A stretch of 14,941 nt of DNA from an uncultured Eggerthellaceae bacterium (GTDB lineage Bacteria; Actinomycetota; Coriobacteriia; Coriobacteriales; Eggerthellaceae). How positions within the stretch are numbered: the first letter of the stretch is position 1; the number at the start of each line of letters is the position of its first letter. A program made the translations under genes and the position numbers. The notes under the pieces were generated by a model, which ran no database searches, had not been told where the DNA came from, and saw only the letters and a list, made by a program, of their open reading frames with translations. Shown here one piece after another: positions 1 through 6,589 of the stretch. The stretch lies in NCBI GenBank assembly GCA_934623455.1, contig CAKTVK010000049.1:1-14941 (forward strand), in the 5' to 3' direction.

Positions 1-1352
1 ATGCGGAACAGGTTGCGCTGACCGGTGTGCATAACGCCTTCGATGTAGTTGAACCAGGTATGGATGTTACGCTCGATAACAGACTCGAAGTCAGGCTGCA
101 TCTTCTCGCCGTACACCTTGATGTTCGTGATCAAAGGAAGGCGGATAAGCTCGGTGGCGTTCTCGTCTACATCGGGACCGTCGATGGTAACCTTGCCGTC
201 TTCAACAGCGTCGGCATCGGCCATTTCCAGCAACTCAGCGGTGGGGTTGTGGTCGGAGTCGAATTCAACGTAGCAGTCCTTCTTACGCACGATTTCGCCT
301 TCGAAAGCGGCTGCGAAGGAAACAGGCAGTTCAACAGCCTTAGCCTTAACCTTGATGTTGCGCATCTGCAGGGACTTTGCAACGGTGTTGCCATGATCCT
401 CTTCGGATTCAAGCGCACCGGGAACCTGCAGGTCGCCCAAGGGGATGTCCACAATAACGGGGAAGCCCAATGCAATAGCGCCTGCACCAGCGGAAACAAC
501 AACGTTGTCGATAGCGCCGAACGTGTTGACGAAGGCAGGCACGCGCTCTTTGGTGTACTCAAGCAGTGCGGCCAGGTTGCCCGGCTCAACAGCGCCGAAG
601 ATCAGAGCAGCACGAATAGCAACGGTCACAACATGGGTAACAGCCGTTACGTCGTGGCCCAAAGGCACAATGCGGTACTCAACGCCCATCTTCACGCCTT
701 CAGCGATAGCTTGGTCAATGACTTCGCCAACCAAGAAGGTCATCAGGCCCTTATCCTGGTAATCGCGGATGATGGAGGCAACGCTTGCAGCGTCATCGGC
801 CTTGCCCAAAACAACGGCAACGCCCGGAATGTCGCCGGTAACCAGCGGCACGCCCAAAGAACGGATGACCGGGTCGGGAACAAAGCCAATGCCGGCTTCG
901 TTTTCGTACGGAGTAGGATTGTTGACCCACTTCAAGGCCTCAATGATTTCTGCGCCAACAGCAGTTGCCAAGCCGGCGTTCAGAGCTGCGCCCAGGTCGG
1001 CTGCGTGCGTGTCCAGGCTCTTCATAACGTCAATGCAGGCACCCAGATCGCCCAGCTTCTGTACCTTTACGCCGGTAGCGGCATAGATGGTAGGCAGGAA
1101 GTATGCGGTGTCAGGGAAGGCGATGGCGGCATCTTCGCCATGTGCTTCGATTGCTGCGGCAACAGCGCCTTCGGTCAAATCGATTACGGCATCAGAACCG
1201 CCGTAAATCATGTCCATCAGCGCATTGCCGGTGCCCTCTGCAACTGCTTCTTCAGCTGCGGGCTCTGCTTCCACGGCCGCCTCTTCGGCGGCGGGAGCAA
1301 CCTCTTGCTTTGCTTCGTCCTTGTCTTTCTTCAAGAAGTCAAAAAGTCCCAT
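1..1352 (-). CDS. acsB: Acetyl-CoA synthase, CODH/ACS complex beta subunit, N-terminal 450 codons (3' end outside window)
   Basis: This enzyme joins a methyl group from the corrinoid protein, CO and CoA into acetyl-CoA in the cytoplasm. Visible residues follow the Moorella AcsB N-terminal and middle domains: FPDTAYFLPTIYA near residue 80, KLGDLGACID, then the fragment ends in HTGQRNLFR, matching the family HTGQRN segment. About 280-300 residues, including the A-cluster cysteines, lie beyond the left edge, so the active site cannot be checked. The start is ATG at 1350-1352 behind AAAGGGGA. The first 40 residues are unusual: an amphipathic MGLFDFLKK followed by an Ala/Glu/Pro-rich linker (about residues 10-40), some 25 residues longer than in the Moorella protein. 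It is the last visible gene of the operon, 146 bp after acsE. Identity is secure; the role of the tail is not known. Confidence 0.95.
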   Translation of the reverse strand, partial: MGLFDFLKKDKDEAKQEVAPAAEEAAVEAEPAAEEAVAEGTGNALMDMIYGGSDAVIDLTEGAVAAAIEAHGEDAAIAFPDTAYFLPTIYAATGVKVQKLGDLGACIDVMKSLDTHAADLGAALNAGLATAVGAEIIEALKWVNNPTPYENEAGIGFVPDPVIRSLGVPLVTGDIPGVAVVLGKADDAASVASIIRDYQDKGLMTFLVGEVIDQAIAEGVKMGVEYRIVPLGHDVTAVTHVVTVAIRAALIFGAVEPGNLAALLEYTKERVPAFVNTFGAIDNVVVSAGAGAIALGFPVIVDIPLGDLQVPGALESEEDHGNTVAKSLQMRNIKVKAKAVELPVSFAAAFEGEIVRKKDCYVEFDSDHNPTAELLEMADADAVEDGKVTIDGPDVDENATELIRLPLITNIKVYGEKMQPDFESVIERNIHTWFNYIEGVMHTGQRNLFR

Positions 1353-1409
1353 TTTTAATCCCCTTTGGTCTATTTTTTTGACATTTCCTATACACTCCAA
1401 TGCGCCTGC

Positions 1410-1444
1410 CGCCGAAAACTGCGTTGAAACGTGCGTTTTCGGCG
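1410..1444. repeat. Inverted repeat in the acsE-acsB gap
   Basis: CGCCGAAAA (1410-1418) is perfectly complementary to TTTTCGGCG (1436-1444), and C1419/G1435 adds a tenth pair, leaving a 15-nt loop. Read on the acs mRNA it is followed by mixed sequence and only later by an A-run, so it does not look like an intrinsic terminator. A processing or mRNA-stabilising hairpin is one reading. It could also be chance in a GC-rich spacer. Confidence 0.5.
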
Positions 1445-1498
1445 CGCGCGGCGCATCGTGAAGCTTATGTTGTTTGGCGAATAACGCCTGTACCGAGA

Positions 1499-2287
1499 TT
1501 AAATCTCCAGGTAGGAGTCAGCGTACAGAGTGTTGTTCTTGATGATGTCGGCGGACTTGATGGTCTCCATCAGGCGCAGGTCGTTCGGGTTGACGATTGC
1601 GGAGGTCAGACCCTGCATCATAGCCATGGCAACCATAACGGAGTCCATGATCGGGCGGATGTGCTTCGGCATACCGTTGGAGTTGTTGGACAGACCACCA
1701 GTAGACTTCATGCCCATATCAGAAATCATCTTGATGAATTCCAGAATGTCCATCTGCTTGTCCTGCATGCCCTTGGTAACCAGGAACAGCGGGTCGAACC
1801 ACATGTCTTCGGCAACGTCCATACCAGCTTCCATGCCGCGCTCCATCAGCGTCTGCATGTAGCCCATGCGCTCGTCGTTGTCGGAAGCAATGCCGTTGCC
1901 ATTGCACAGTGCGATAACGATAGCATCGTTTGCAGCAGCCAGGTCAACATACTCAAGACGGCCAGCAGCGTCAGCGGAGTTGACGATCGGCTTACCCTTA
2001 GCGCGGTTGTAAACAGAGATACCAGCTTCGATAGCGGCCTTGTTGGCAGTGTCCAGAGCCAAAGGAACGTTGTCAAACTCGCCCTGAAGCAGCTGAACAG
2101 CCCACTTCATCAAATCTTCGCCGTCTTTTTCGGCAGGGCCGATGTTAACGTCGATGTAGGTTGCGCCAGCTTCCAGCTGCTGACGGCAGCGAGAAACAAC
2201 CGGCTCGGGATCGCGTGCTTCGAAAGCGGCGCGAATGGAGGGCGCGGTTACGGAAATGCGCTCACCAATAACTACGAACTTACCCAT
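1499..2287 (-). CDS. acsE: Methyltetrahydrofolate:corrinoid/iron-sulfur protein methyltransferase
   Basis: AcsE transfers the N5-methyl group of methyl-tetrahydrofolate to Co(I) of the AcsCD corrinoid protein, linking the methyl branch to acetyl-CoA synthesis. The 262-aa product is the same length as the Moorella enzyme and aligns throughout as a pterin-binding TIM barrel: VIGERI at 6-11, DVNIGPA 46-52, LALDTAN 76-82, NSAD 103-106, DPLF 165-168 and GLSNNS 198-203. D79, N103, D165 and N201 correspond to the folate-binding residues of the family (D75, N96, D160, N199 in Moorella, from memory). Start: the open frame extends 13 codons upstream, but the ATG at 2285-2287 has the strong site GAAAGGGGAC, while the upstream extension lies over a hairpin and lacks similarity. 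It is preceded by acsC and followed by acsB. Confidence 0.96.
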   Translation of the reverse strand: MGKFVVIGERISVTAPSIRAAFEARDPEPVVSRCRQQLEAGATYIDVNIGPAEKDGEDLMKWAVQLLQGEFDNVPLALDTANKAAIEAGISVYNRAKGKPIVNSADAAGRLEYVDLAAANDAIVIALCNGNGIASDNDERMGYMQTLMERGMEAGMDVAEDMWFDPLFLVTKGMQDKQMDILEFIKMISDMGMKSTGGLSNNSNGMPKHIRPIMDSVMVAMAMMQGLTSAIVNPNDLRLMETIKSADIIKNNTLYADSYLEI

Positions 2288-2311
2288 GGATTTAGTCCCC
2301 TTTCTATAAAG

Positions 2312-2342
2312 ATGGGCGGCGGGCATCTTACCCGTCGCCCAT
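2312..2342. repeat. 12-bp inverted repeat just upstream of the acsE ribosome site
   Basis: ATGGGCGGCGGG (2312-2323) faces CCCGTCGCCCAT (2331-2342) across a 7-nt loop. On the acs mRNA 11 of 12 positions pair, with one A.C mismatch. The structure ends 7 nt before the acsE Shine-Dalgarno sequence. The bases after it on the mRNA are CTTTAT, not a real U-tract, so full termination seems unlikely; attenuation, processing or RNA protection is possible. A smaller nested inverted repeat lies further upstream in the same gap, ACTTAC/GTAAGT at 2364-2369/2392-2397 enclosing CAATC/GATTG at 2378-2382/2385-2389. Confidence 0.65.
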
Positions 2343-2426
2343 GGTTACCGTGTATAGTCTATCACTTACTGAGCGAACAATCGTGATTGCTGTAAGTTCT
2401 TTACGGTTTTGAAAGACTTGTAAATG

Positions 2427-3755
2427 CTACTGAAGTTCCTTCATAAACTTAACCAGTTCAACAGCCTCGTTCGGGGCGGTGATGATTTCCCACTCAGGCA
2501 GACGCTCTTCCAGTTCGCCCTTCAAAACGGCAACCTTGCCCGGGATGATGAGCTTGCGGCAAGAGATTGCATCTTCAATGCCGTTTTCCTGGATGAACTT
2601 CGTAATGGAGCCGGCAGAGAATTTGCCAGCAGCCCAAGAAGTCAGAACGGAGTAGCCACCAGCGTCGGTGATCATCAGGTTAACCGGTACACCGGAGCGC
2701 TCGAGTTCGGCGGAAACCAGGAAGTAGGTCAGCGCGAAGTCAACGGTAGCAACAACAGGAGAGGTTGCGTCGGCGCCGTTCAGCGGGTAAACCTTAGGCT
2801 CAACGGTCATCGGCTTCTGCGGGTCGGTGTACACGTTCTGGCGCATGCCGTACAGCGGCAGGGCCTCAGCGTAGCTCATGCCATCCATAACGATGATGGA
2901 GCCGTACTTGATGGTGAACAGAGAAGCCAAAGCCTCCTGCATGTGCATGTCGCCCGGGGCGATAGCGGCAACGTTCACGATGGAAGGATAACCGAAGGTG
3001 CGGTCGTTGCCCTTAATGGCAGCGCGGCGAATCAGAACGGCTTCCATGTAAGCTTCCTTGGCAGAAGCGGTGGAAACGTTGAGCACCAGGTTCTTGTTGC
3101 CCTTGCCTTCAAGCGCAGCAACGGTGTCGTACAGGCTGTCCAGGTCGTCGCCGAATACACCCAGAACCACGCCGAACTCGGTGGCCAGAGCGTTCATGTC
3201 GTCCAGGTTGTCAGCCTTAGCGCCATTCAGGATGGGCTTGCCAGCTGCGCAAACTTCCAAAGCAGCGCGAGCAGCATCGGGGCAGCAGCAGTTCAGGATC
3301 AGGGTGCGGCCAGTCTCGGCAGCCTTCTTCACCAGTTCTACGTAAGCATCCTTGTCGCCTTCGAACTGAAGGGTCAGGGTCTCAACGTACATACGCTCGG
3401 AAATACGATCGTAATCAACGTCTTTGATAGCAGCCCACTTCTCATCGAAGTTAGCAGCAGTCATAGCAACGGAGAACAGGTTGCGAGAAACGAACGTCTT
3501 CTCGTGACGATACAGAACGGTTTCGCCGCCCATGCTGTGCTCTTCGGCACCAGTACCAATTTTGATGGTCTTCATGGGAGGAGCAGTTGCCTCGGAAAGC
3601 TGAGCCAGAGCTTCAGCGGACATATGGGGGCATTTGTCCAGGCTAACAGCGCCCTGGGCAACCTTCATAGCGAACGCCATGCAAGTGGGGTTGCCGCATT
3701 CCTTGCAGTTAGTCTTAGGAGTCAATTTGAAGATATCAAGACCTTTGAGAGCCAT
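2427..3755 (-). CDS. acsC: Corrinoid iron-sulfur protein large (gamma) subunit of CODH/ACS
   Basis: This is the large subunit of the heterodimeric corrinoid protein that carries methyl-cobalt between AcsE and AcsB. The 442-aa length is close to the Moorella protein. The N-terminal [4Fe-4S] domain is clear, with ligands C17, C20, C25 and C42 (TNCKECGNPTC, then DKCPHMS). A TIM-barrel middle domain follows, with NCCCPD near residue 153. The C-terminal part, about 315-442, is the corrinoid-binding domain; its DAGGYSVLTSW segment and final KLIIPGKVAVLKGELEE region are typical. The ATG at 3753-3755 follows TAGGAGGT. The acsD stop overlaps the start of this ribosome site and the gap is 10 bp, so the two subunits are very likely translationally coupled. 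Confidence 0.97.
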   Translation of the reverse strand: MALKGLDIFKLTPKTNCKECGNPTCMAFAMKVAQGAVSLDKCPHMSAEALAQLSEATAPPMKTIKIGTGAEEHSMGGETVLYRHEKTFVSRNLFSVAMTAANFDEKWAAIKDVDYDRISERMYVETLTLQFEGDKDAYVELVKKAAETGRTLILNCCCPDAARAALEVCAAGKPILNGAKADNLDDMNALATEFGVVLGVFGDDLDSLYDTVAALEGKGNKNLVLNVSTASAKEAYMEAVLIRRAAIKGNDRTFGYPSIVNVAAIAPGDMHMQEALASLFTIKYGSIIVMDGMSYAEALPLYGMRQNVYTDPQKPMTVEPKVYPLNGADATSPVVATVDFALTYFLVSAELERSGVPVNLMITDAGGYSVLTSWAAGKFSAGSITKFIQENGIEDAISCRKLIIPGKVAVLKGELEERLPEWEIITAPNEAVELVKFMKELQ

Positions 3756-3765
3756 GGTATACCTC

Positions 3766-4707
3766 CTACATCATAGCTGCAACGAAGCTGGAGATCGTTG
3801 CAACGGAATCGGGATGGCCAAGGATAACGGCATCGGAGCCTGCGCCCAAAACAGCAGCCGCAGTGCAGATTTCCATCTGGATGCCACGCTCTTCGCGAGC
3901 GCCCCACTCGGGAGCTTCGGACTCTTCGGTCAGAGCCTCTTTAACGCCCCAGCAGTCAGCAGCGCAAGGAGTGATGATAGGCACCTGCAGCTGAGCGTCG
4001 CTCTGGCCCAAAGCGGCAGCGCGAACGCGGTCGATGGTGGACAGCAGGTACTCAAAGCCGTAACCTACAGCAGCGGTACCCAGGTTCATCATGTAGCCGT
4101 TGGACTGGATGCCCATCTGGCCGATCAAAACGTTGAGCTGCTTTGCCAGGTTGATGTCAACGGCAGACTCAGCGCCGAACTTCTGGTTGTAAGCCATGCC
4201 AGCGGAAGCAGCAACGGTCTTGTAGTTTTCCTCACGAGCGGAAAGCAGTAAGATGTTGCGACCTTCCAGAGCTGCGGAAACAGCCTCAAAAATCTTCGCG
4301 TCCTTGTCGAAGTTCTTGCAGCCCTCAAAGCACAGGGGAGCGTCGGTTGCTGCAGCAACTTCCTTGGCCATGGCAACGCAGTCCTCAACAGACATGTCGT
4401 CACCGTTGGGGTCGGCGCTTTCGAAATGGATTGCTACGAAGTCAACGCCAGGGATCTGTGCTGCGTGAGCAGCCTGAGCGGCAACCGTGTCGCAGCCAGC
4501 AAACTCTGCTGCCAGCTTCGGCAGGGTGGTGTCGATTCCCTTATCGGTGATTTCGAAGCCGATAAGGGGCTTGTGCTCGATAGGAGCATCAAAGCTGCAC
4601 AGTGCATCAACGTTGTTACCGCCGACGGTGACTGCCTTGTCGCCGGTGCCAAGCGTAACCGTGTTGATAGACGCGGAATACGTTTGAGCCGTCTTCTTGA
4701 ATGGCAT
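3766..4707 (-). CDS. acsD: Corrinoid iron-sulfur protein small (delta) subunit of CODH/ACS
   Basis: AcsD is the small TIM-barrel subunit that pairs with AcsC and helps hold the corrinoid. Family landmarks are KPLIGFEITD near residue 47, FESADPNGDDMSVEDCVA near 95, CFEGC near 126, AREENYKT near 158, LDINLAKQLN-like DINLAKQLNVLIGQM near 185, and the C-terminal GHPDSVA. I chose the second ATG (4705-4707; product 313 aa starting MPFKK). AAAAGGAGGTA lies only 2 nt before the first ATG at 4711-4713 but 8 nt before the second, which is the normal spacing. The first start would add only Met-Ala. It sits 67 bp after cooC and 10 bp before acsC. Confidence 0.95.
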   Translation of the reverse strand: MPFKKTAQTYSASINTVTLGTGDKAVTVGGNNVDALCSFDAPIEHKPLIGFEITDKGIDTTLPKLAAEFAGCDTVAAQAAHAAQIPGVDFVAIHFESADPNGDDMSVEDCVAMAKEVAAATDAPLCFEGCKNFDKDAKIFEAVSAALEGRNILLLSAREENYKTVAASAGMAYNQKFGAESAVDINLAKQLNVLIGQMGIQSNGYMMNLGTAAVGYGFEYLLSTIDRVRAAALGQSDAQLQVPIITPCAADCWGVKEALTEESEAPEWGAREERGIQMEICTAAAVLGAGSDAVILGHPDSVATISSFVAAMM

Positions 4708-4774
4708 AGCCATTACCTCCTTTTACAGTTCTCTTCCTAGAATTGTTACTGCCTATTACATAAAAAGCAAAGGC

Positions 4775-5569
4775 TTATTTCGCCTGAGCTTCTTTTGCCT
4801 CTTTGAACAGCTCGTCCAACAGGGGGTACAGAGCTGATTTCGCCGCTGCCGTATCGGGAAGCGTTGCGGTGGGCTGGCCCGCGCAATCTGCTTCGTAAAT
4901 GGCAGCGTCGTGGGGAAGGACGCCTAAAAGATCCAGCCCCTGATTTTTGATTTCCTCTTCAATGCCGGGATCCAGCTTGCCTTCAGGCGCGCGGTTGACG
5001 ATGAGCTTCATGATGCTCGGGTTCAAGTTCAGCGTGCGTACCATTTCGGCAATGCGGCCAACTGCTTGAATACCGCGACGGCTGCAGTCGGAAACCAGAA
5101 TGACCATGTCAACAGCGGGCAGAATGCCACGGCTGATGTGCTCCATGCCGGCTTCGTTATCCACAACGATGTAATCGTAGTTGCTGGAAATCTTGCGCAG
5201 CTGGGCGGTAAGCAGGTCGTTTACAAAGCAGTAGCAGCCTTTGCCCTGCGTGCGGCCCATAACCAGAAGATCGTAGTTGTCCTCTTCGGTCAGAGCGTTG
5301 GAAAGCTTGTACTGCAGGAATTCCTGCTTGGTCATGCTGCTGGGAATGGGATTTTCAAGTTGGTCTTCGGCGCGTGCGACCACTTCGCGAATGTCGCCAA
5401 GCGTGGCTTCAATGTCAACGCCCAAAACTTCGTTGAGGTTTTCGTTGGCGTCGGCGTCAACGGCCAAAATAGGACCCTTGCTCTTTTCCGACAAGTACTC
5501 AATGAGCATGCCAGTAATGGTGGTCTTTCCCGTGCCACCTTTTCCAGCCATTGCAATTGTATACGTCAT
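4775..5569 (-). CDS. cooC: CooC/AcsF-type nickel-insertion ATPase for CODH/ACS
   Basis: This is a cytoplasmic P-loop ATPase of the MinD/ParA-like group that matures CODH and/or ACS by an ATP-driven step in nickel loading. The 264-aa product has a deviant Walker A motif GKGGTGKTT (residues 9-17, with the signature lysine K10), DADAN at 38-42, and a Walker B region YDYIVVDNEAG at 131-141. A CxC pair, C112 and C114 in GKGCYCFVN, is the metal-binding dimer-interface motif of CooC1 proteins and is at the same numbering as I recall for Carboxydothermus CooC1. The ATG at 5567-5569 follows GAAGGA with a rather long spacer. It lies between the small nickel-related genes and acsD, fitting a maturation role. 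Whether it serves ACS, CODH or both cannot be told here. Confidence 0.93.
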   Translation of the reverse strand: MTYTIAMAGKGGTGKTTITGMLIEYLSEKSKGPILAVDADANENLNEVLGVDIEATLGDIREVVARAEDQLENPIPSSMTKQEFLQYKLSNALTEEDNYDLLVMGRTQGKGCYCFVNDLLTAQLRKISSNYDYIVVDNEAGMEHISRGILPAVDMVILVSDCSRRGIQAVGRIAEMVRTLNLNPSIMKLIVNRAPEGKLDPGIEEEIKNQGLDLLGVLPHDAAIYEADCAGQPTATLPDTAAAKSALYPLLDELFKEAKEAQAK

Positions 5570-5631
5570 AGTTTTCGCAATCCTTCTTTGTCGCTTCGTT
5601 GTGTTTGCTTGTTCGCGTTGCCTGGTGCGGT

Positions 5632-5859
5632 TTACATGGGCTGGAAGCTAATGCGCTGGCGAAGTCCATCGGTGTTCAGATCGAAGATGATGGTGCCATC
5701 GGGTTTCTCATAGCGCTCTTCAGTGATGTGCTTGCCCACGCGATACGTGTTCATGAAAGCGTTGATGTCACTGATGTCCACTTCTTCAACGTAGATGTCG
5801 CGCATTTGGTTTCCGCTGCACTGATTGAAGATTTCGCGAAGCACTTCGTATTTCGCCAT
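5632..5859 (-). CDS. Small hypothetical protein in the CODH/ACS operon (75 aa)
   Basis: I do not recognise this family. The product is short and acidic (RDIYVEEVDISDI at about 20-32), has a single cysteine (C14), and no membrane segment or signal peptide. The second half, ERYEKPDGTIIFDLNTDG, looks like beta-strands joined by a turn. The frame is supported by ATG at 5857-5859, GAGG at good spacing, and its place in an unbroken run of same-strand genes: 27 bp after cooT and 62 bp before cooC. The context suggests an accessory role in assembling or regulating CODH/ACS, which is inference only. Confidence 0.75.
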   Translation of the reverse strand: MAKYEVLREIFNQCSGNQMRDIYVEEVDISDINAFMNTYRVGKHITEERYEKPDGTIIFDLNTDGLRQRISFQPM

Positions 5860-5886
5860 GATTCAACCTCGCTTCCGCAACTGCTT

Positions 5887-6078
5887 TTACACCGCTACGT
5901 AAATGCGGCTTTTCACGAAGTCAACTTTGTTCACCGCGCCTTTTACGGTGTAGTTTTCGCCCAAAAGGTCGGTGAAGGTAATGGTGTCGCCGTCAACTTG
6001 GAAATTGCTTACGTTTGCGCACATCTCCTGGGCGTCTTCGGGATTGTCCTGATAGGTGAAAACGGTTGAAAGGCACAT
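5887..6078 (-). CDS. cooT: CooT-family nickel-binding protein
   Basis: The 63-aa protein matches the compact CooT family: it begins Met-Cys-Leu-Ser (MCLSTVFTY), has a central VDGDTITFTDLLGENYTVKG (about 28-47), and ends in a short strand VDFVKSRIYVAV. In the characterised Rhodospirillum rubrum CooT, Cys2 is needed for Ni(II) binding by the dimer, and it is present here. The gene begins 2 bp after the His-rich gene ends, so its ribosome site (AAGGCGGGCG, weak) lies inside that gene and coupling is likely. A role in nickel supply to CODH/ACS follows from family plus context. Family members also occur outside CODH clusters, so the exact function is less sure. Confidence 0.85.
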   Translation of the reverse strand: MCLSTVFTYQDNPEDAQEMCANVSNFQVDGDTITFTDLLGENYTVKGAVNKVDFVKSRIYVAV

Positions 6079-6080
6079 GC

Positions 6081-6317
6081 TTATTCGCCCGCCTTCAGAA
6101 TTTTCAAAGCGGCTTCGAGTTTAGCGTTGGACTGTTCGAAGAGTGTAACTGCCTCGTGGATAAGATCCGACGCTTCGCCTTCGGTCTGATGGCCCAACTC
6201 GTGCAGTTCCTCAGCGTGATGCTGGTTGTGCTCGAGCATGTACGTCAGAATCGCATTGCGTTGCTCGGGCGTGTTCGAGCCCGTGCCATGCTGATGTTCG
6301 TGAGCATGTTGATGCAT
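6081..6317 (-). CDS. His-rich small protein, probable nickel-binding accessory factor
   Basis: This is the first gene of the CODH/ACS operon, 78 aa. Its N-terminus alternates histidine with other residues (H2, H4, H6, H8, H10 in MHQHAHEHQH), a metal-chelating pattern. The remainder looks helical and holds six more histidines (H30, H33, H34, H39, H43, H54) in EHNQHHAEELHELGHQ, then an amphipathic C-terminal helix. No signal peptide is seen, so it is probably cytoplasmic. It recalls CooJ in being a His-rich protein of a CO operon, but I see no clear homology. Nickel storage or delivery is inferred from composition and from the adjacent cooT and cooC. The ATG at 6315-6317 follows AGGGGATAAC. Confidence 0.8.
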   Translation of the reverse strand: MHQHAHEHQHGTGSNTPEQRNAILTYMLEHNQHHAEELHELGHQTEGEASDLIHEAVTLFEQSNAKLEAALKILKAGE

Positions 6318-6352
6318 AGTTATCCCCTAACTCTGATTCTTGCTTCGTGAGC

Positions 6353-6381
6353 ATCGTACTAGCATATTTTGTGCAATTCAA
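6353..6381 (-). promoter_or_regulatory. Candidate sigma-70 type promoter of the CODH/ACS operon
   Basis: On the minus strand a -35-like TTGAAT (6376-6381) and a -10-like TACGAT (6353-6358) are 17 bp apart, about 36 bp before the first gene's ATG. Both hexamers match consensus only partly, so this is a candidate. No riboswitch or obvious palindromic operator for a metal or CO regulator is seen between here and the ATG. Confidence 0.35.
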
Positions 6382-6463
6382 GGCAAATCTGTACTATTGC
6401 GGGTGTTTTTCACCTAATAATTACGCATCGAATCAAGAAGTAACGATTGTTTTGCTTGCAATG

Positions 6464-6491
6464 GGCGTATGATGTCGGTTTGATTACGCCC
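6464..6491 (-). terminator. Weak hairpin downstream of the spermidine-synthase-like gene
   Basis: GGGCGTA (6464-6470) and TACGCCC (6485-6491) form a perfect 7-bp stem with a 14-nt loop, about 100 bp after the stop of the upstream minus-strand gene. On the minus strand it is followed by ATTGCAAGC rather than a U-tract. The next hairpin (GGGTG/CACCT, 6401-6415) is also weak. Termination in this 272-bp gap is plausible but not shown. Confidence 0.25.
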
Positions 6492-6589
6492 TAGCTTTCG
6501 AAAACCGGGGAAAGTCTGCTTCTGACGTGTGTTTGCCGCCTGCTTTTCGGTCGCGTTGCGAGCACGATGATGCCAGCTTGGCTCGGCGG

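Noticed and set aside
27..1358. 443-aa plus-strand open frame
   Set aside because: It is the antisense shadow of acsB, whose minus-strand product aligns with known acetyl-CoA synthases.
1400..2386. 328-aa plus-strand open frame
   Set aside because: It is antisense to acsE and crosses the intergenic inverted repeats; the minus-strand product is clearly the methyltransferase.
2424..3776. 450-aa plus-strand open frame
   Set aside because: It is antisense to acsC, which has the four cluster cysteines and full-length family similarity.
6318..6480. Nickel/cobalt or cobalamin riboswitch upstream of the CODH/ACS operon
   Set aside because: I looked for the conserved GC-rich cores and multi-stem layout and saw only weak short hairpins.
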